Shown: positions 1 through 5,768 of the stretch, piece after piece
Position numbering within the stretch: the first letter of the stretch is position 1
How the letters are laid out: every line of letters begins with the position of its first letter
From: DASPKA01 sp035628335
GTDB lineage: Bacteria; Patescibacteriota; Doudnabacteria; UBA920
DNA length: 8,919 nucleotides
Assembly (NCBI GenBank): GCA_035628335.1
Contig: DASPKA010000017.1
Coordinates: forward strand, 1-8,919
Direction of reading: 5' to 3'
Made by a program: the position numbers and the translations under genes
Notes under the pieces: model-generated
What the model was told of the DNA's origin: nothing
Database searches by the model: none
What the model saw: only the letters and a program-made list of their open reading frames with translations

Positions 1-889
1 CTCCGACTTTTTGGAGTGTGAGTTTTTCAAGTGCTTTAGTGCCAAATCGCTCCACAGTAAACGATGCGGTCGTGGAACCTACCGCACAAGCTGTCTTGAG
101 AGTTTCTAAAGAAAGGATTTTTTTTCGAGCTAATTCGCCCATAAGTGCGCCTGCAAAACTATCCCCTGCTCCGGTGGGGTCTATAACAGTTTCCAGTGGA
201 TAACCGGGCAGAGAAAGAATGTGTTTTTTATAGAAACATAAAAGTCCAAATTCTCCTCGTTTTACAATGAGCGCTGAACCAGGCTTTTGTGTTTTTTGTA
301 TTACCTGTGCACATTTTAAAATATTTGCAGTCTTTGCGAGCAGGCGAGCTTCTTCGTCGTTAATGACAAAGATGTCCGTGCGTTTAAGAACTTTCAGAAG
401 TGCTGGTTTAGTACGTTCAATCCAGAAGTTCATGGTGTCTAATCCGACCAGCTGAGGCTTGTTCATTTGTTTGAGTACTGAAAGTTGCGTGTCTGGTTGT
501 AAGTTAGCCAGAAAAATGTATGGAGTATTTCGTAATGATTCTGGGATTTTTGGAGAGAAAGTTTCTAGTAAATTTAGCTCGGTTTTTAGAGTCGTTCGAG
601 TGTTCAAGTCAGCATGGTATTCGCCTGCCCACGCAAATGTTTTACCCTCAGCTATTTCTAGAGCCTGGGTGTCAATATGGGCTCGTGTAAAAACTTTTTT
701 ATGGCTCTGTGGCAAGTCTGTACCAGCTACTGCTACTATTGCGGGGCGCGCTGTAAGGCGGCAGGCTAAGGCAAAATATGTAGCGCTACCCCCGAGTATT
801 TCATCGGCACGTCCGAAGGGGGTAATGATCGTGTCTATTCCTATTGTTCCTACTACGAGCACTTGTGGTTGCATGCTTTGATTTTTCAT
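1..889 (-). CDS. PfkB-family carbohydrate/nucleoside kinase, 3' end cut by window edge
   Basis: ATP-dependent kinase of the ribokinase/PfkB superfamily, expected to phosphorylate a sugar or nucleoside hydroxyl in the cytoplasm; the substrate cannot be told from sequence. The frame is open from ATG 889 through the left edge, giving 296 residues of a family that usually has about 300-320, so only the extreme C-terminus is missing. The N-terminal GG signature is at residues 33-34 (ILGGSATYFA). An NDEEAR motif at about 177-182 fits the metal/phosphate-binding N-x-x-E site. The C-terminal signature DPTGAGDSFAGALMG lies at 237-251, with D243 as the expected catalytic base in GAGD. An in-frame TAA lies 9 nt upstream of ATG 889, so the start is 889 or the second Met at 874. 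No Shine-Dalgarno sequence precedes either. The gene is divergent from the zinc-site pair, and its leader consists of the 43-bp repeats. Confidence 0.9.
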   Translation of the reverse strand, partial: MKNQSMQPQVLVVGTIGIDTIITPFGRADEILGGSATYFALACRLTARPAIVAVAGTDLPQSHKKVFTRAHIDTQALEIAEGKTFAWAGEYHADLNTRTTLKTELNLLETFSPKIPESLRNTPYIFLANLQPDTQLSVLKQMNKPQLVGLDTMNFWIERTKPALLKVLKRTDIFVINDEEARLLAKTANILKCAQVIQKTQKPGSALIVKRGEFGLLCFYKKHILSLPGYPLETVIDPTGAGDSFAGALMGELARKKILSLETLKTACAVGSTTASFTVERFGTKALEKLTLQKVG

Positions 890-890
890 A

Positions 891-976
891 GTGCATTAAC
901 GCCTGGGCCAAGCCCAGGCTTTGCTACTGCTTAGTGCATTAACGCCTGGGCCAAGCCCAGGCTTTGCTACTGCTTA
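891..976. repeat. Exact tandem duplication of a 43-bp hairpin unit
   Basis: Copies at 891-933 and 934-976 are identical over 43 bases. Each contains a perfect 8-bp inverted repeat, GCCTGGGC / GCCCAGGC, around a CAA loop (901-919 and 944-962). The block fills almost the whole space between the kinase start codon and the proposed kinase -10 element, so the kinase leader RNA would be two identical hairpins. On the plus strand each hairpin is followed only by a short T run, so a plain terminator is not well supported. Confidence 0.9.
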
Positions 977-992
977 TTTATTATTGTATCAT
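964..992 (+). promoter_or_regulatory. Probable sigma70-type promoter for the zinc-site gene pair
   Basis: TTGCTA (964-969), a 17-bp spacer, then TATCAT (987-992). The hexamers match consensus at 4/6 and 5/6. The -35 lies inside the second copy of the 43-bp repeat, and the -10 overlaps the divergent kinase -10. The expected start near 999 gives a leader of about 32 nt ending in a strong ribosome binding site. Confidence 0.45.
983..991 (-). promoter_or_regulatory. Extended -10 promoter for the PfkB kinase
   Basis: On the minus strand the sequence reads TGA-TACAAT, an extended -10 (TGn plus a 5/6 hexamer). No good -35 is visible at normal spacing. A start about 7 nt downstream would fall near 976, exactly at the edge of the 43-bp repeat array. 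The element overlaps the -10 of the divergent promoter. This is a sequence match only. Confidence 0.45.
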
Positions 993-1019
993 AGACATAT
1001 CCAAACACATTTCAATAAT

Positions 1020-1024
1020 GGAGG
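1020..1024 (+). promoter_or_regulatory. Strong Shine-Dalgarno GGAGG before the first zinc-site gene
   Basis: GGAGG with a 6-nt spacer to ATG 1031 fixes the start. Most other genes in this window have no such site. Confidence 0.85.
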
Positions 1025-1030
1025 AATAAA

Positions 1031-1561
1031 ATGTCATTCGTAGAAGAAGACGATATTGCTGAGCATCTCAGGATCCAGTCCGAGACTGTCAAGAAGCGCG
1101 CTAGGGAAGCGGCAGGTACGGAACTCAAATATCAAAAGGCGAGCGTGCGAGTGCAAAAAAAACACCACAAGCTGCTGCCTGACGAAGTCGCTTTGCTTGC
1201 ACGAAGAGCAAACTGGTTACATGCAGTGGACAATAAACACTGTATGATATGTGGTATAACCATGCATAAGCCACCACTGGACGAATTCTCAGTAAAGTTT
1301 TGGCAACACCTTTCAAAATGCCAAAAACATAAGGAGCAAGTGCCGAAGATTGATGCACGGTTCTGTACTCGCTGCGGTAAACGCTACACTTTGCAAAGCT
1401 ACTTGGATGCTTTTCCAATAGAAGAGACAGCTGTTAAATCCATGGCTCATTCAGAGCTTTGTCTGCCTTGCAAGCCACTGGCTGCAGCTGAAAACCAAGC
1501 ACGCACACAGGCCATTGTAGTCCAGATCCGTAGCTGGAAACAGACATTGGAACAAGCATAA
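1031..1561 (+). CDS. Small protein with two predicted zinc sites, first of a tandem paralogous pair; function unknown
   Basis: I do not recognise this 176-aa family. It is soluble and basic, with no signal peptide or membrane segment. After a charged, variable N-terminal region (1-45) comes LLPDEVALLARRANWL at 48-63, which is almost the same in the neighbouring protein. Then follow two likely metal sites. Site 1 is C71-x2-C74-x22-C97-x2-H100, with an extra H93. Site 2 is C112-x2-C115-x28-C144-x2-C147, where each CxxC pair resembles a zinc-ribbon knuckle. A helical tail (about 150-176) ends the protein. The start is fixed by GGAGG 6 nt upstream. The next gene begins 14 nt after the stop and encodes a paralogue with identical site spacing, so the two are surely co-transcribed. 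A role in binding nucleic acid or protein is plausible for zinc ribbons but is only inference. Confidence 0.88.
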   Translation: MSFVEEDDIAEHLRIQSETVKKRAREAAGTELKYQKASVRVQKKHHKLLPDEVALLARRANWLHAVDNKHCMICGITMHKPPLDEFSVKFWQHLSKCQKHKEQVPKIDARFCTRCGKRYTLQSYLDAFPIEETAVKSMAHSELCLPCKPLAAAENQARTQAIVVQIRSWKQTLEQA

Positions 1562-1564
1562 CCT

Positions 1565-1570
1565 AGGAGG
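1565..1570 (+). promoter_or_regulatory. Strong Shine-Dalgarno AGGAGG before the second zinc-site gene
   Basis: A full AGGAGG lies in the 14-nt gap between the two paralogues, 5 nt before ATG 1576. It fixes that start and suggests efficient independent initiation. Confidence 0.88.
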
Positions 1571-1575
1571 AAGCT

Positions 1576-2100
1576 ATGAGTTGGTATGATGAGGATATTA
1601 ATCCCGGTGCAGAGGCTAGTGTCAGAAGAAAAGAGGCTAAGAGGCGCACGGTTGGCGATCTCAGTATTCTGTTGCTTGACGCCCCTGGAAAGACAAAGCA
1701 AGCAAAGTTGTTGCCGAGGGAGGTTAGAATATTAAGGCTTCGTGCCAATTGGCTCGTGGCTGATGAGTATCGCCACTGTAATGTTTGCGGTATACGGCTC
1801 TTAAAGCCTAAGCTGGAGCAGTATGACCAAAACCAATGGGCAAAGCATTGTCGGTGTGTTAAGCACCGGGATGTTCAAATCAAAGCTGACCATGTAAAGC
1901 ACTGTGCTCTCTGCGGTAAGCGCTTTTCCTTCCAAGAGCTTCTGCATTTGTATAAGAATGAAGAGCAGGCCTTAAGGGCTATACGAGGCTCAACCATTTG
2001 CGGTAAATGCAAAGAGCTTGCAGAGGAACAACGAGAGGAGCGCTCCGCCAAAGTTGCTGCCATGCTTCTTAGGTGGACCAAAGCCATTTTAGCTGGATAA
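1576..2100 (+). CDS. Small protein with two predicted zinc sites, second of the tandem pair; function unknown
   Basis: This 174-aa protein is a paralogue of the preceding gene. By eye about a third of the aligned residues are identical, rising to 12 of 16 in the block LLPREVRILRLRANWL (45-60). The metal-ligand layout is conserved exactly: C68-x2-C71-x22-C94-x2-H97 and C110-x2-C113-x28-C142-x2-C145. Extra H91 and C92 lie near the third ligand. The N-terminal 40 residues do not resemble those of the first copy, which suggests that they carry any difference in partner or target. The C-terminal part (about 146-174) is charged and likely helical. The pair is closed by a hairpin terminator just after the stop. 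No homologue of known function comes to mind. The duplication is old, since the two have diverged far beyond DNA-level similarity, yet both keep all eight ligands. Confidence 0.88.
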   Translation: MSWYDEDINPGAEASVRRKEAKRRTVGDLSILLLDAPGKTKQAKLLPREVRILRLRANWLVADEYRHCNVCGIRLLKPKLEQYDQNQWAKHCRCVKHRDVQIKADHVKHCALCGKRFSFQELLHLYKNEEQALRAIRGSTICGKCKELAEEQREERSAKVAAMLLRWTKAILAG

Positions 2101-2104
2101 GTGA

Positions 2105-2138
2105 AAGAGGTAGGTTTGAAGTCTCAAACTTACCTCTT
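2105..2138 (+). terminator. Hairpin terminator after the zinc-site pair
   Basis: A 15-bp stem (2105-2119 with 2124-2138, one G-U pair) with a 4-nt loop begins 4 nt after the stop codon. The following tract is only moderately T-rich (ATTTGTATAT), so termination may be imperfect, but position and stem strength fit. Confidence 0.75.
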
Positions 2139-2211
2139 ATTTGTATATAAGACTATAAAAAAACCTATAAATAAGCCATATTATATGCTAAAAATTCAAA
2201 ATTTGATTTTT

Positions 2212-2240
2212 TTGACAAAAATATAAATATTTGTTATAAT
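2212..2240 (+). promoter_or_regulatory. Perfect consensus sigma70 promoter, apparently leaderless, for the RNA helicase
   Basis: TTGACA (2212-2217), exactly 17 bp, then TATAAT (2235-2240): both hexamers are perfect. Upstream (about 2150-2211) is very A/T-rich and could act as an UP element. Seven bases separate the -10 from ATG 2248, so the usual start point falls at or one base before the start codon. No Shine-Dalgarno sequence is present, so a leaderless mRNA is expected. Confidence 0.85.
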
Positions 2241-2247
2241 TTTTTAT

Positions 2248-3585
2248 ATGGATAACACAACTACGGTTTCAGACGCGAATTTTAAGGCCTTAGGAATCCA
2301 CCCAAGGCTTGTTTCTATTTTAGATAGCTTTCGCCTCATGAATCCAACCCCAATTCAAGCGCTAGCAATACCTGTAGTACTCACAGGCGTGGATGTTATT
2401 GGCATAGCGCAAACCGGGACCGGCAAGACTCTGGCTTTTGGCCTGCCAATGTTGCAGACTTTAGTCCAGACCAAACAGCAAGGTTTAGTGCTTTTGCCTA
2501 CCCGTGAACTAGCGCTTCAGGTTGACGAGCAACTCAAGAAGATAGGCGCAAGTTTTGGCCTTAAAACCGCTATCCTCATAGGTGGTGTGTCTGCTGGTAA
2601 CCAGCTAAGGCAGTTAAAAGCTAGACCAAACATTATTATAGCTACTCCTGGTAGGCTTAATGATTTTCTTGAGCAAAAGCAGGTCGACCTTTCAAAGACA
2701 GGTATTTTGGTATTAGATGAAGCTGATCGCATGCTGGACATGGGTTTTTTGCCACAAATTAACCGTATTTTGGCTAAACTTCCTGCCACGCGACAGACAC
2801 TGCTCTTCTCTGCTACAATGCCTGACGAAATGAAGCACCTGTGCGCAAAATACATGAAGCATCCAAAAACAATAGCAGCAGCAAAGTCCGGAACTACCGC
2901 TCACAAGATTAACCAAGGGGTATACTTTGTGGCAACAGACCAAAAGTTTCCACTCGTGTATACGCTCATTAACGAAGAACCGGGAAGTGTTTTGGTTTTT
3001 ACCAGAACCAAGCACGGTGCAAAGCGTTTGACGCGTAACTTGAATGCAGTAAAAATACCCGCTGTAGAGATTCATGGTAACCGTACTCAAGCACAACGCC
3101 AAGCTGCGCTATCTGGTTTCAAAACTGGTAAGCACCAGGTGTTGGTTGCCACAGATATTGCGGCTCGTGGTATTGATGTCTCGGGTATTGCGTTAGTTAT
3201 TAACTATGACTTACCTCAAGCAGCTGAAGACTACGTACATCGCATAGGCAGAACAGCTAGAGCTGGCAGAGAGGGTAGGGCAGTTTCATTCGCCGGTGCA
3301 AATGAGAGAAGTGAGGTACGTGCGATTGAGCGTGTGATCAAAAAGGCAGTGCCAGTGCTTCAGATTCCACCGCTATCGCAGTTGCCTGAAATGAAAACTG
3401 AGCCCAGACGTGAGTTTGGTTCACGAGAGCGCTCACGTCGACCATCCAAAAACACTCGTCCATCGTTTGCTCCACGCACGCAACGTCATTCAAGCAGACC
3501 TACAAAATCAAAGGACCCAATTGACGCGTTCCTTGCGAATGCCGACAGCAAGCCACGATATAAAAAATTCTTTTACGCTAAGTAA
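2248..3585 (+). CDS. DEAD-box ATP-dependent RNA helicase (RhlE-like)
   Basis: This 445-aa superfamily 2 helicase unwinds or remodels RNA duplexes using ATP, typically in ribosome assembly, mRNA decay or cold adaptation. All motifs are present in order: Q motif (F12 with PTPIQ 33-37), motif I AQTGTGKT (54-61), Ia PTREL (84-88), GG (112-113), Ib TPGR (133-136), II DEAD (157-160), III SAT (188-190), IV around VLVFTRT (248-254), V with ARGID (306-310) and VI HRIGRTARAG (331-340). The two RecA-like domains end near 370. A tail rich in Arg, Ser and Lys (about 383-445) follows, as in RhlE-type enzymes, where such tails bind RNA. It sits alone between its own promoter and a strong terminator. ATG 2248 agrees with the promoter position; no ribosome binding site is present. 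Confidence 0.96.
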   Translation: MDNTTTVSDANFKALGIHPRLVSILDSFRLMNPTPIQALAIPVVLTGVDVIGIAQTGTGKTLAFGLPMLQTLVQTKQQGLVLLPTRELALQVDEQLKKIGASFGLKTAILIGGVSAGNQLRQLKARPNIIIATPGRLNDFLEQKQVDLSKTGILVLDEADRMLDMGFLPQINRILAKLPATRQTLLFSATMPDEMKHLCAKYMKHPKTIAAAKSGTTAHKINQGVYFVATDQKFPLVYTLINEEPGSVLVFTRTKHGAKRLTRNLNAVKIPAVEIHGNRTQAQRQAALSGFKTGKHQVLVATDIAARGIDVSGIALVINYDLPQAAEDYVHRIGRTARAGREGRAVSFAGANERSEVRAIERVIKKAVPVLQIPPLSQLPEMKTEPRREFGSRERSRRPSKNTRPSFAPRTQRHSSRPTKSKDPIDAFLANADSKPRYKKFFYAK

Positions 3586-3588
3586 GTG

Positions 3589-3622
3589 AAAATCGTCCCA
3601 ACACTCTGTTGGGACGATTTTT
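3589..3622. terminator. Bidirectional intrinsic terminator between convergent genes
   Basis: A perfect 14-bp stem (3589-3602 with 3608-3621) closes a 5-nt loop. Its ends are A4 on one side and T5 on the other (3618-3622), so it can terminate the helicase transcript on the plus strand and the 121-aa gene transcript on the minus strand. Confidence 0.9.
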
Positions 3623-3631
3623 GTTATAGAC

Positions 3632-3997
3632 CTATAGGGGACTTACGCCATATACACGTACCATGTCTCTAAGAAGTCTTCCATTTCTTTTGAGTTGGTA
3701 TAAGATTACCCAGGCTTCGTCACCCACACCGATGTATGGAAAAGTCTTTGGGTCTGGTCTCCAGCTCCCTGAGTAGTAGTTGGCAAGTCCTAGTGCTGCT
3801 GCATTGCGGATTTCAAAACAGTCCGGAGCGGTTCGCACGCACATTTGCACGTGCAGCTTTACTAACTCACCAGCTTCCCATGCTTTCATCAGGATTTGTT
3901 TAAGCATAAGTGCCATTCTTACCTGTGAGGGAAGAACAGCCTCAGGTACAAACATACTGTCTAAAAATGCCTCTGCAACGTTTATTCTGTGATTCAT
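3632..3997 (-). CDS. Hypothetical 121-aa protein, no recognised family
   Basis: I do not recognise this protein. It has no signal peptide or clear membrane segment. The N-terminal half (about 8-50) looks helical and amphipathic, with PSQVRMALMLKQILMKAWEA at about 23-42. The second half contains paired aromatic and Gly/Pro positions (NYYSGSWRPDPKTFPYIG, 73-90) followed by VGDEAWVILYQL (91-102) and a basic end. Two Cys (53, 60) are not arranged as a metal site. Evidence that it is a real gene: GGAGG 4 nt before ATG 3997, a plausible promoter at 4029-4057, and a terminator just past its stop. It is convergent with the helicase and follows the kinase-like gene on the same strand with a 45-nt gap, so it may also receive read-through. 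Confidence 0.75.
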   Translation of the reverse strand: MNHRINVAEAFLDSMFVPEAVLPSQVRMALMLKQILMKAWEAGELVKLHVQMCVRTAPDCFEIRNAAALGLANYYSGSWRPDPKTFPYIGVGDEAWVILYQLKRNGRLLRDMVRVYGVSPL

Positions 3998-4001
3998 CTA
4001 A

Positions 4002-4006
4002 CCTCC
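4002..4006 (-). promoter_or_regulatory. Shine-Dalgarno GGAGG before the 121-aa gene
   Basis: GGAGG on the minus strand, 4 nt from ATG 3997. It supports this start and makes the gene one of only three in the window with a clear site. Confidence 0.75.
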
Positions 4007-4028
4007 ATAGCAAGATATTCTAACTATT

Positions 4029-4057
4029 ATTATCTATAACCGCTAGAATTTTTTCAA
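4029..4057 (-). promoter_or_regulatory. Probable promoter for the 121-aa gene
   Basis: On the minus strand TTGAAA (4057-4052), a 17-bp spacer, then GATAAT (4034-4029); each hexamer matches consensus at 5/6. The -35 lies in the last codons of the upstream kinase-like gene. A start near 4022 leaves a short leader containing the GGAGG. Confidence 0.5.
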
Positions 4058-4780
4058 CCTCTGCTCTAATTCACGTATCCAGCGTTCAAATTGTTTTTTT
4101 AAAACATATGTTCTTAGTTCTGAAATAATCTGTTTTACGACTGGCTTTTCTTTGCGAGCGCTTGTTCTTATGCCTACGTCCACGAATGAAATTTTTTTTC
4201 CAGATTCATTTGGGAAATCTGTTAGCATTACATTGGTGGTATGCCTGGGACTATTAAGCAAACCGGTCATTATTTGGTTTCTAAACCCGCTTCCACTAGC
4301 TCCAAAGTCTGGAGTGAGGTTGGTGTCTTTCTCGCATGCCTCAATCACTTGCAATGCTGCTTTGGCAAACTCTAAGAGCTGCGCAAGGTTTTCTTTGTTT
4401 TCATAGAGCTCTTGTTTCGGCACTTCAAATAATCGTCGCCCTGGAAGGAATTTTTGTATGCTGTATCCGTGTGGTTTTTCTCCCTCAGTTTTTTTCGCAA
4501 CAAAAAATGTAGTCTCAGGAACAAATTTTCCAAACTCCGGAAATTGCTTTAAAAATTCATAATACCCTTTGGATTTTTTCATTTCATCTATATCTGCATA
4601 TTCTTCTCTTTTCATTTCCTTAAGAGCCATATCTTTTAACTCAACCCCGCTCTGAGTTTCTGTGACCTCTGCTCGAATTTTGTCTACTACTGAATCTTTA
4701 CCTTCGCCTATAGTTGTAGCGTCAGCAAACTTGAATGGTAAAGAATTTTCTGCTGGAATTCGTAGATTGTTGTTACTCAT
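4043..4780 (-). CDS. Putative kinase-fold protein with degenerate catalytic loop
   Basis: This 245-aa soluble protein has weak but ordered protein-kinase-fold hallmarks. A glycine-rich stretch IGEGKDSVV (24-32) could be the nucleotide loop. ALKEMK (52-57) resembles the strand-3 Ala-x-Lys. YSIQKFLPGRRLFE (106-119) resembles the hinge region of bacterial aminoglycoside-kinase-like and YrbL-like proteins. H180-x2-N183 and the later FVDVG (199-203, D201) match the positions of catalytic-loop Asn and the metal-binding D-x-G. The usual catalytic-loop Asp is not evident, so it may be a pseudokinase or an atypical enzyme. The C-terminus (about 210-245) is strongly basic and helical. ATG 4780 overlaps the 3' end of the upstream membrane-protein gene by 8 bp, implying translational coupling and a possible functional link. 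The fold call is inference; the gene itself is well supported. Confidence 0.8.
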   Translation of the reverse strand: MSNNNLRIPAENSLPFKFADATTIGEGKDSVVDKIRAEVTETQSGVELKDMALKEMKREEYADIDEMKKSKGYYEFLKQFPEFGKFVPETTFFVAKKTEGEKPHGYSIQKFLPGRRLFEVPKQELYENKENLAQLLEFAKAALQVIEACEKDTNLTPDFGASGSGFRNQIMTGLLNSPRHTTNVMLTDFPNESGKKISFVDVGIRTSARKEKPVVKQIISELRTYVLKKQFERWIRELEQRLKKF

Positions 4781-5264
4781 GTCTAGAATACTTAATATTT
4801 GGTGTGAAAATCAATGCTGCAACTAATGCTCCTATAATATTACAGCATAAGTCAAGCCATGTATCATTGATAGTTTCTGCGAAAACTATATTAGTAGTGT
4901 TGTGTAAAATAAACTCAAAAACTTCATTCACATTTCCAAGAGCGATAACTACCAGGAAGCTTAGTACAAAAAACTGCGCTCTTCTGATATGTACTTTGCT
5001 GTCTTTTGTTGCAAGGTAACAGGTAAGATACGCGAGGAACCCTCCGCCAAAAGTGTGTAGGAATCGGTTGCCCCAGAACTCACTAGGAAAAAGGTCTGCA
5101 AGGAGATAGGAAGCAAAGCTTGAGAATAGTATGAAAATAATGGAGCCAGCAGAAAGGTTTTTTGAACTAGGTGTTTTGTTGGTAAATAAGAAAGGAATTA
5201 AAAAAAACATAACCACATACGAAACGGCCATGCCTGAGGAGATGATAAACGAAGTAAAATGCAT
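4773..5264 (-). CDS. YjdF/DUF2238-like polytopic membrane protein
   Basis: This 163-aa protein has about five hydrophobic segments (roughly 9-27, 40-58, 70-86, 97-118 and 137-153) and lies in the cytoplasmic membrane. Conserved-looking polar motifs sit at membrane edges: NRFLHTFGGGF (66-76), NEVFEFIL (113-120) and TINDTWLDLCCNIIGAL (131-147). This order of H-x2-GG, E-x2-EF and D-x3-D-x3-N-x2-GA resembles the YjdF/DUF2238 family, whose biochemical role is not established. The start at 5264 follows an extended -10 by 6 nt, so the mRNA is probably leaderless, and no ribosome binding site is present. The stop lies within the start of the kinase-like gene (ATGAGTAA overlap). Family assignment is by motif memory; membrane topology is clear from hydrophobicity. 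Confidence 0.82.
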   Translation of the reverse strand: MHFTSFIISSGMAVSYVVMFFLIPFLFTNKTPSSKNLSAGSIIFILFSSFASYLLADLFPSEFWGNRFLHTFGGGFLAYLTCYLATKDSKVHIRRAQFFVLSFLVVIALGNVNEVFEFILHNTTNIVFAETINDTWLDLCCNIIGALVAALIFTPNIKYSRHE

Positions 5265-5270
5265 GAATAT

Positions 5271-5279
5271 AGTATATCA
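5271..5279 (-). promoter_or_regulatory. Extended -10 promoter, apparently leaderless, for the membrane-protein operon
   Basis: On the minus strand the sequence reads TGA-TATACT followed by 6 nt and ATG 5264. No -35 is visible because that space is occupied by the terminator stem of the upstream gene. The TG lies directly at the end of that terminator's T8 tract. Confidence 0.6.
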
Positions 5280-5304
5280 AAAAAAATCGCCTTAGGGCGA
5301 TTTT
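5279..5304 (-). terminator. Intrinsic terminator of the methyltransferase-VOC operon
   Basis: A perfect 9-bp stem (5283-5291 with 5296-5304), a 4-nt loop, and on the minus strand a run of eight T (5286-5279). It begins 7 nt after the VOC stop codon: a textbook terminator. Confidence 0.9.
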
Positions 5305-5311
5305 ATATGAT

Positions 5312-5752
5312 TTATACTTTGCTTGCGCAATTGAACATCCACTGTACTCCAAATTTGTCTCTACAGGAGCCAAAATAATCACCCCAGAACATCTCTTGGA
5401 GCGGTGTTTCTACTTTTCCACCTTCGGAAAGCGCGTTGAATAGGCGATCAGTTTCAGTGCGAGTATCAGGCTCAAGGTTTATATACATGTTGTTACCAAA
5501 GTTCACCTTAAAACCCATGGATTCTGGGGCATCAGTTCCCATGATTTTGTGTCCTGCTAGGATAGGGAGGGACACGTGCATAACTAGGTTTTTGTCTTCA
5601 TCGCTAAGCGGTTGTTGACCTGGCTGAGTGGGAACTTCGCCCATGCGGGCTATCTTACCTCCGTCGAACTCACCACCGAACACTGACTTGTAAAAGTTGA
5701 ATGCTTCCTCGGTATTGCGAGGGAAGTTGAGATAGGTGCTTACGTTTGCCAT
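5312..5752 (-). CDS. PhnB-like VOC (glyoxalase/bleomycin-resistance superfamily) protein
   Basis: This 146-aa protein has the paired beta-alpha-beta-beta-beta fold typical of the PhnB/DUF1428-like branch of vicinal-oxygen-chelate proteins. YLNFPRNTEEAFNFYKSVFG at 7-26 is the characteristic first strand and helix. VMHVSL (57-62) and HKIMGTD (68-74) form the middle strands. FWGDYFGSCRDKFGVQWMFN (122-141) is the diagnostic C-terminal segment. Members are often misannotated as demethylubiquinone methyltransferases; their real substrates are mostly unknown, and a small-molecule or resistance role is only possible. The gene starts 16 nt after the methyltransferase stop on the same strand, so the two form an operon ending in the terminator at 5279-5304. 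The start ATG 5752 has no ribosome binding site, only an A/T-rich run. Confidence 0.9.
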   Translation of the reverse strand: MANVSTYLNFPRNTEEAFNFYKSVFGGEFDGGKIARMGEVPTQPGQQPLSDEDKNLVMHVSLPILAGHKIMGTDAPESMGFKVNFGNNMYINLEPDTRTETDRLFNALSEGGKVETPLQEMFWGDYFGSCRDKFGVQWMFNCASKV

Positions 5753-5768
5753 ATATATAAAATGATAA

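Noticed and set aside
459..881. 140-codon plus-strand frame, with smaller plus frames at 18-203 and 267-455
   Set aside because: All lie antisense within the PfkB kinase, whose frame carries full family motifs; they have no ribosome binding site or family similarity.
891..976. CRISPR-like array
   Set aside because: The two copies are directly abutting with no spacers, and no cas genes are present.
891..976. Tandem terminators for the plus strand
   Set aside because: The hairpins are followed only by TTTGCTAC, not a real U tract, and no plus-strand gene lies upstream.
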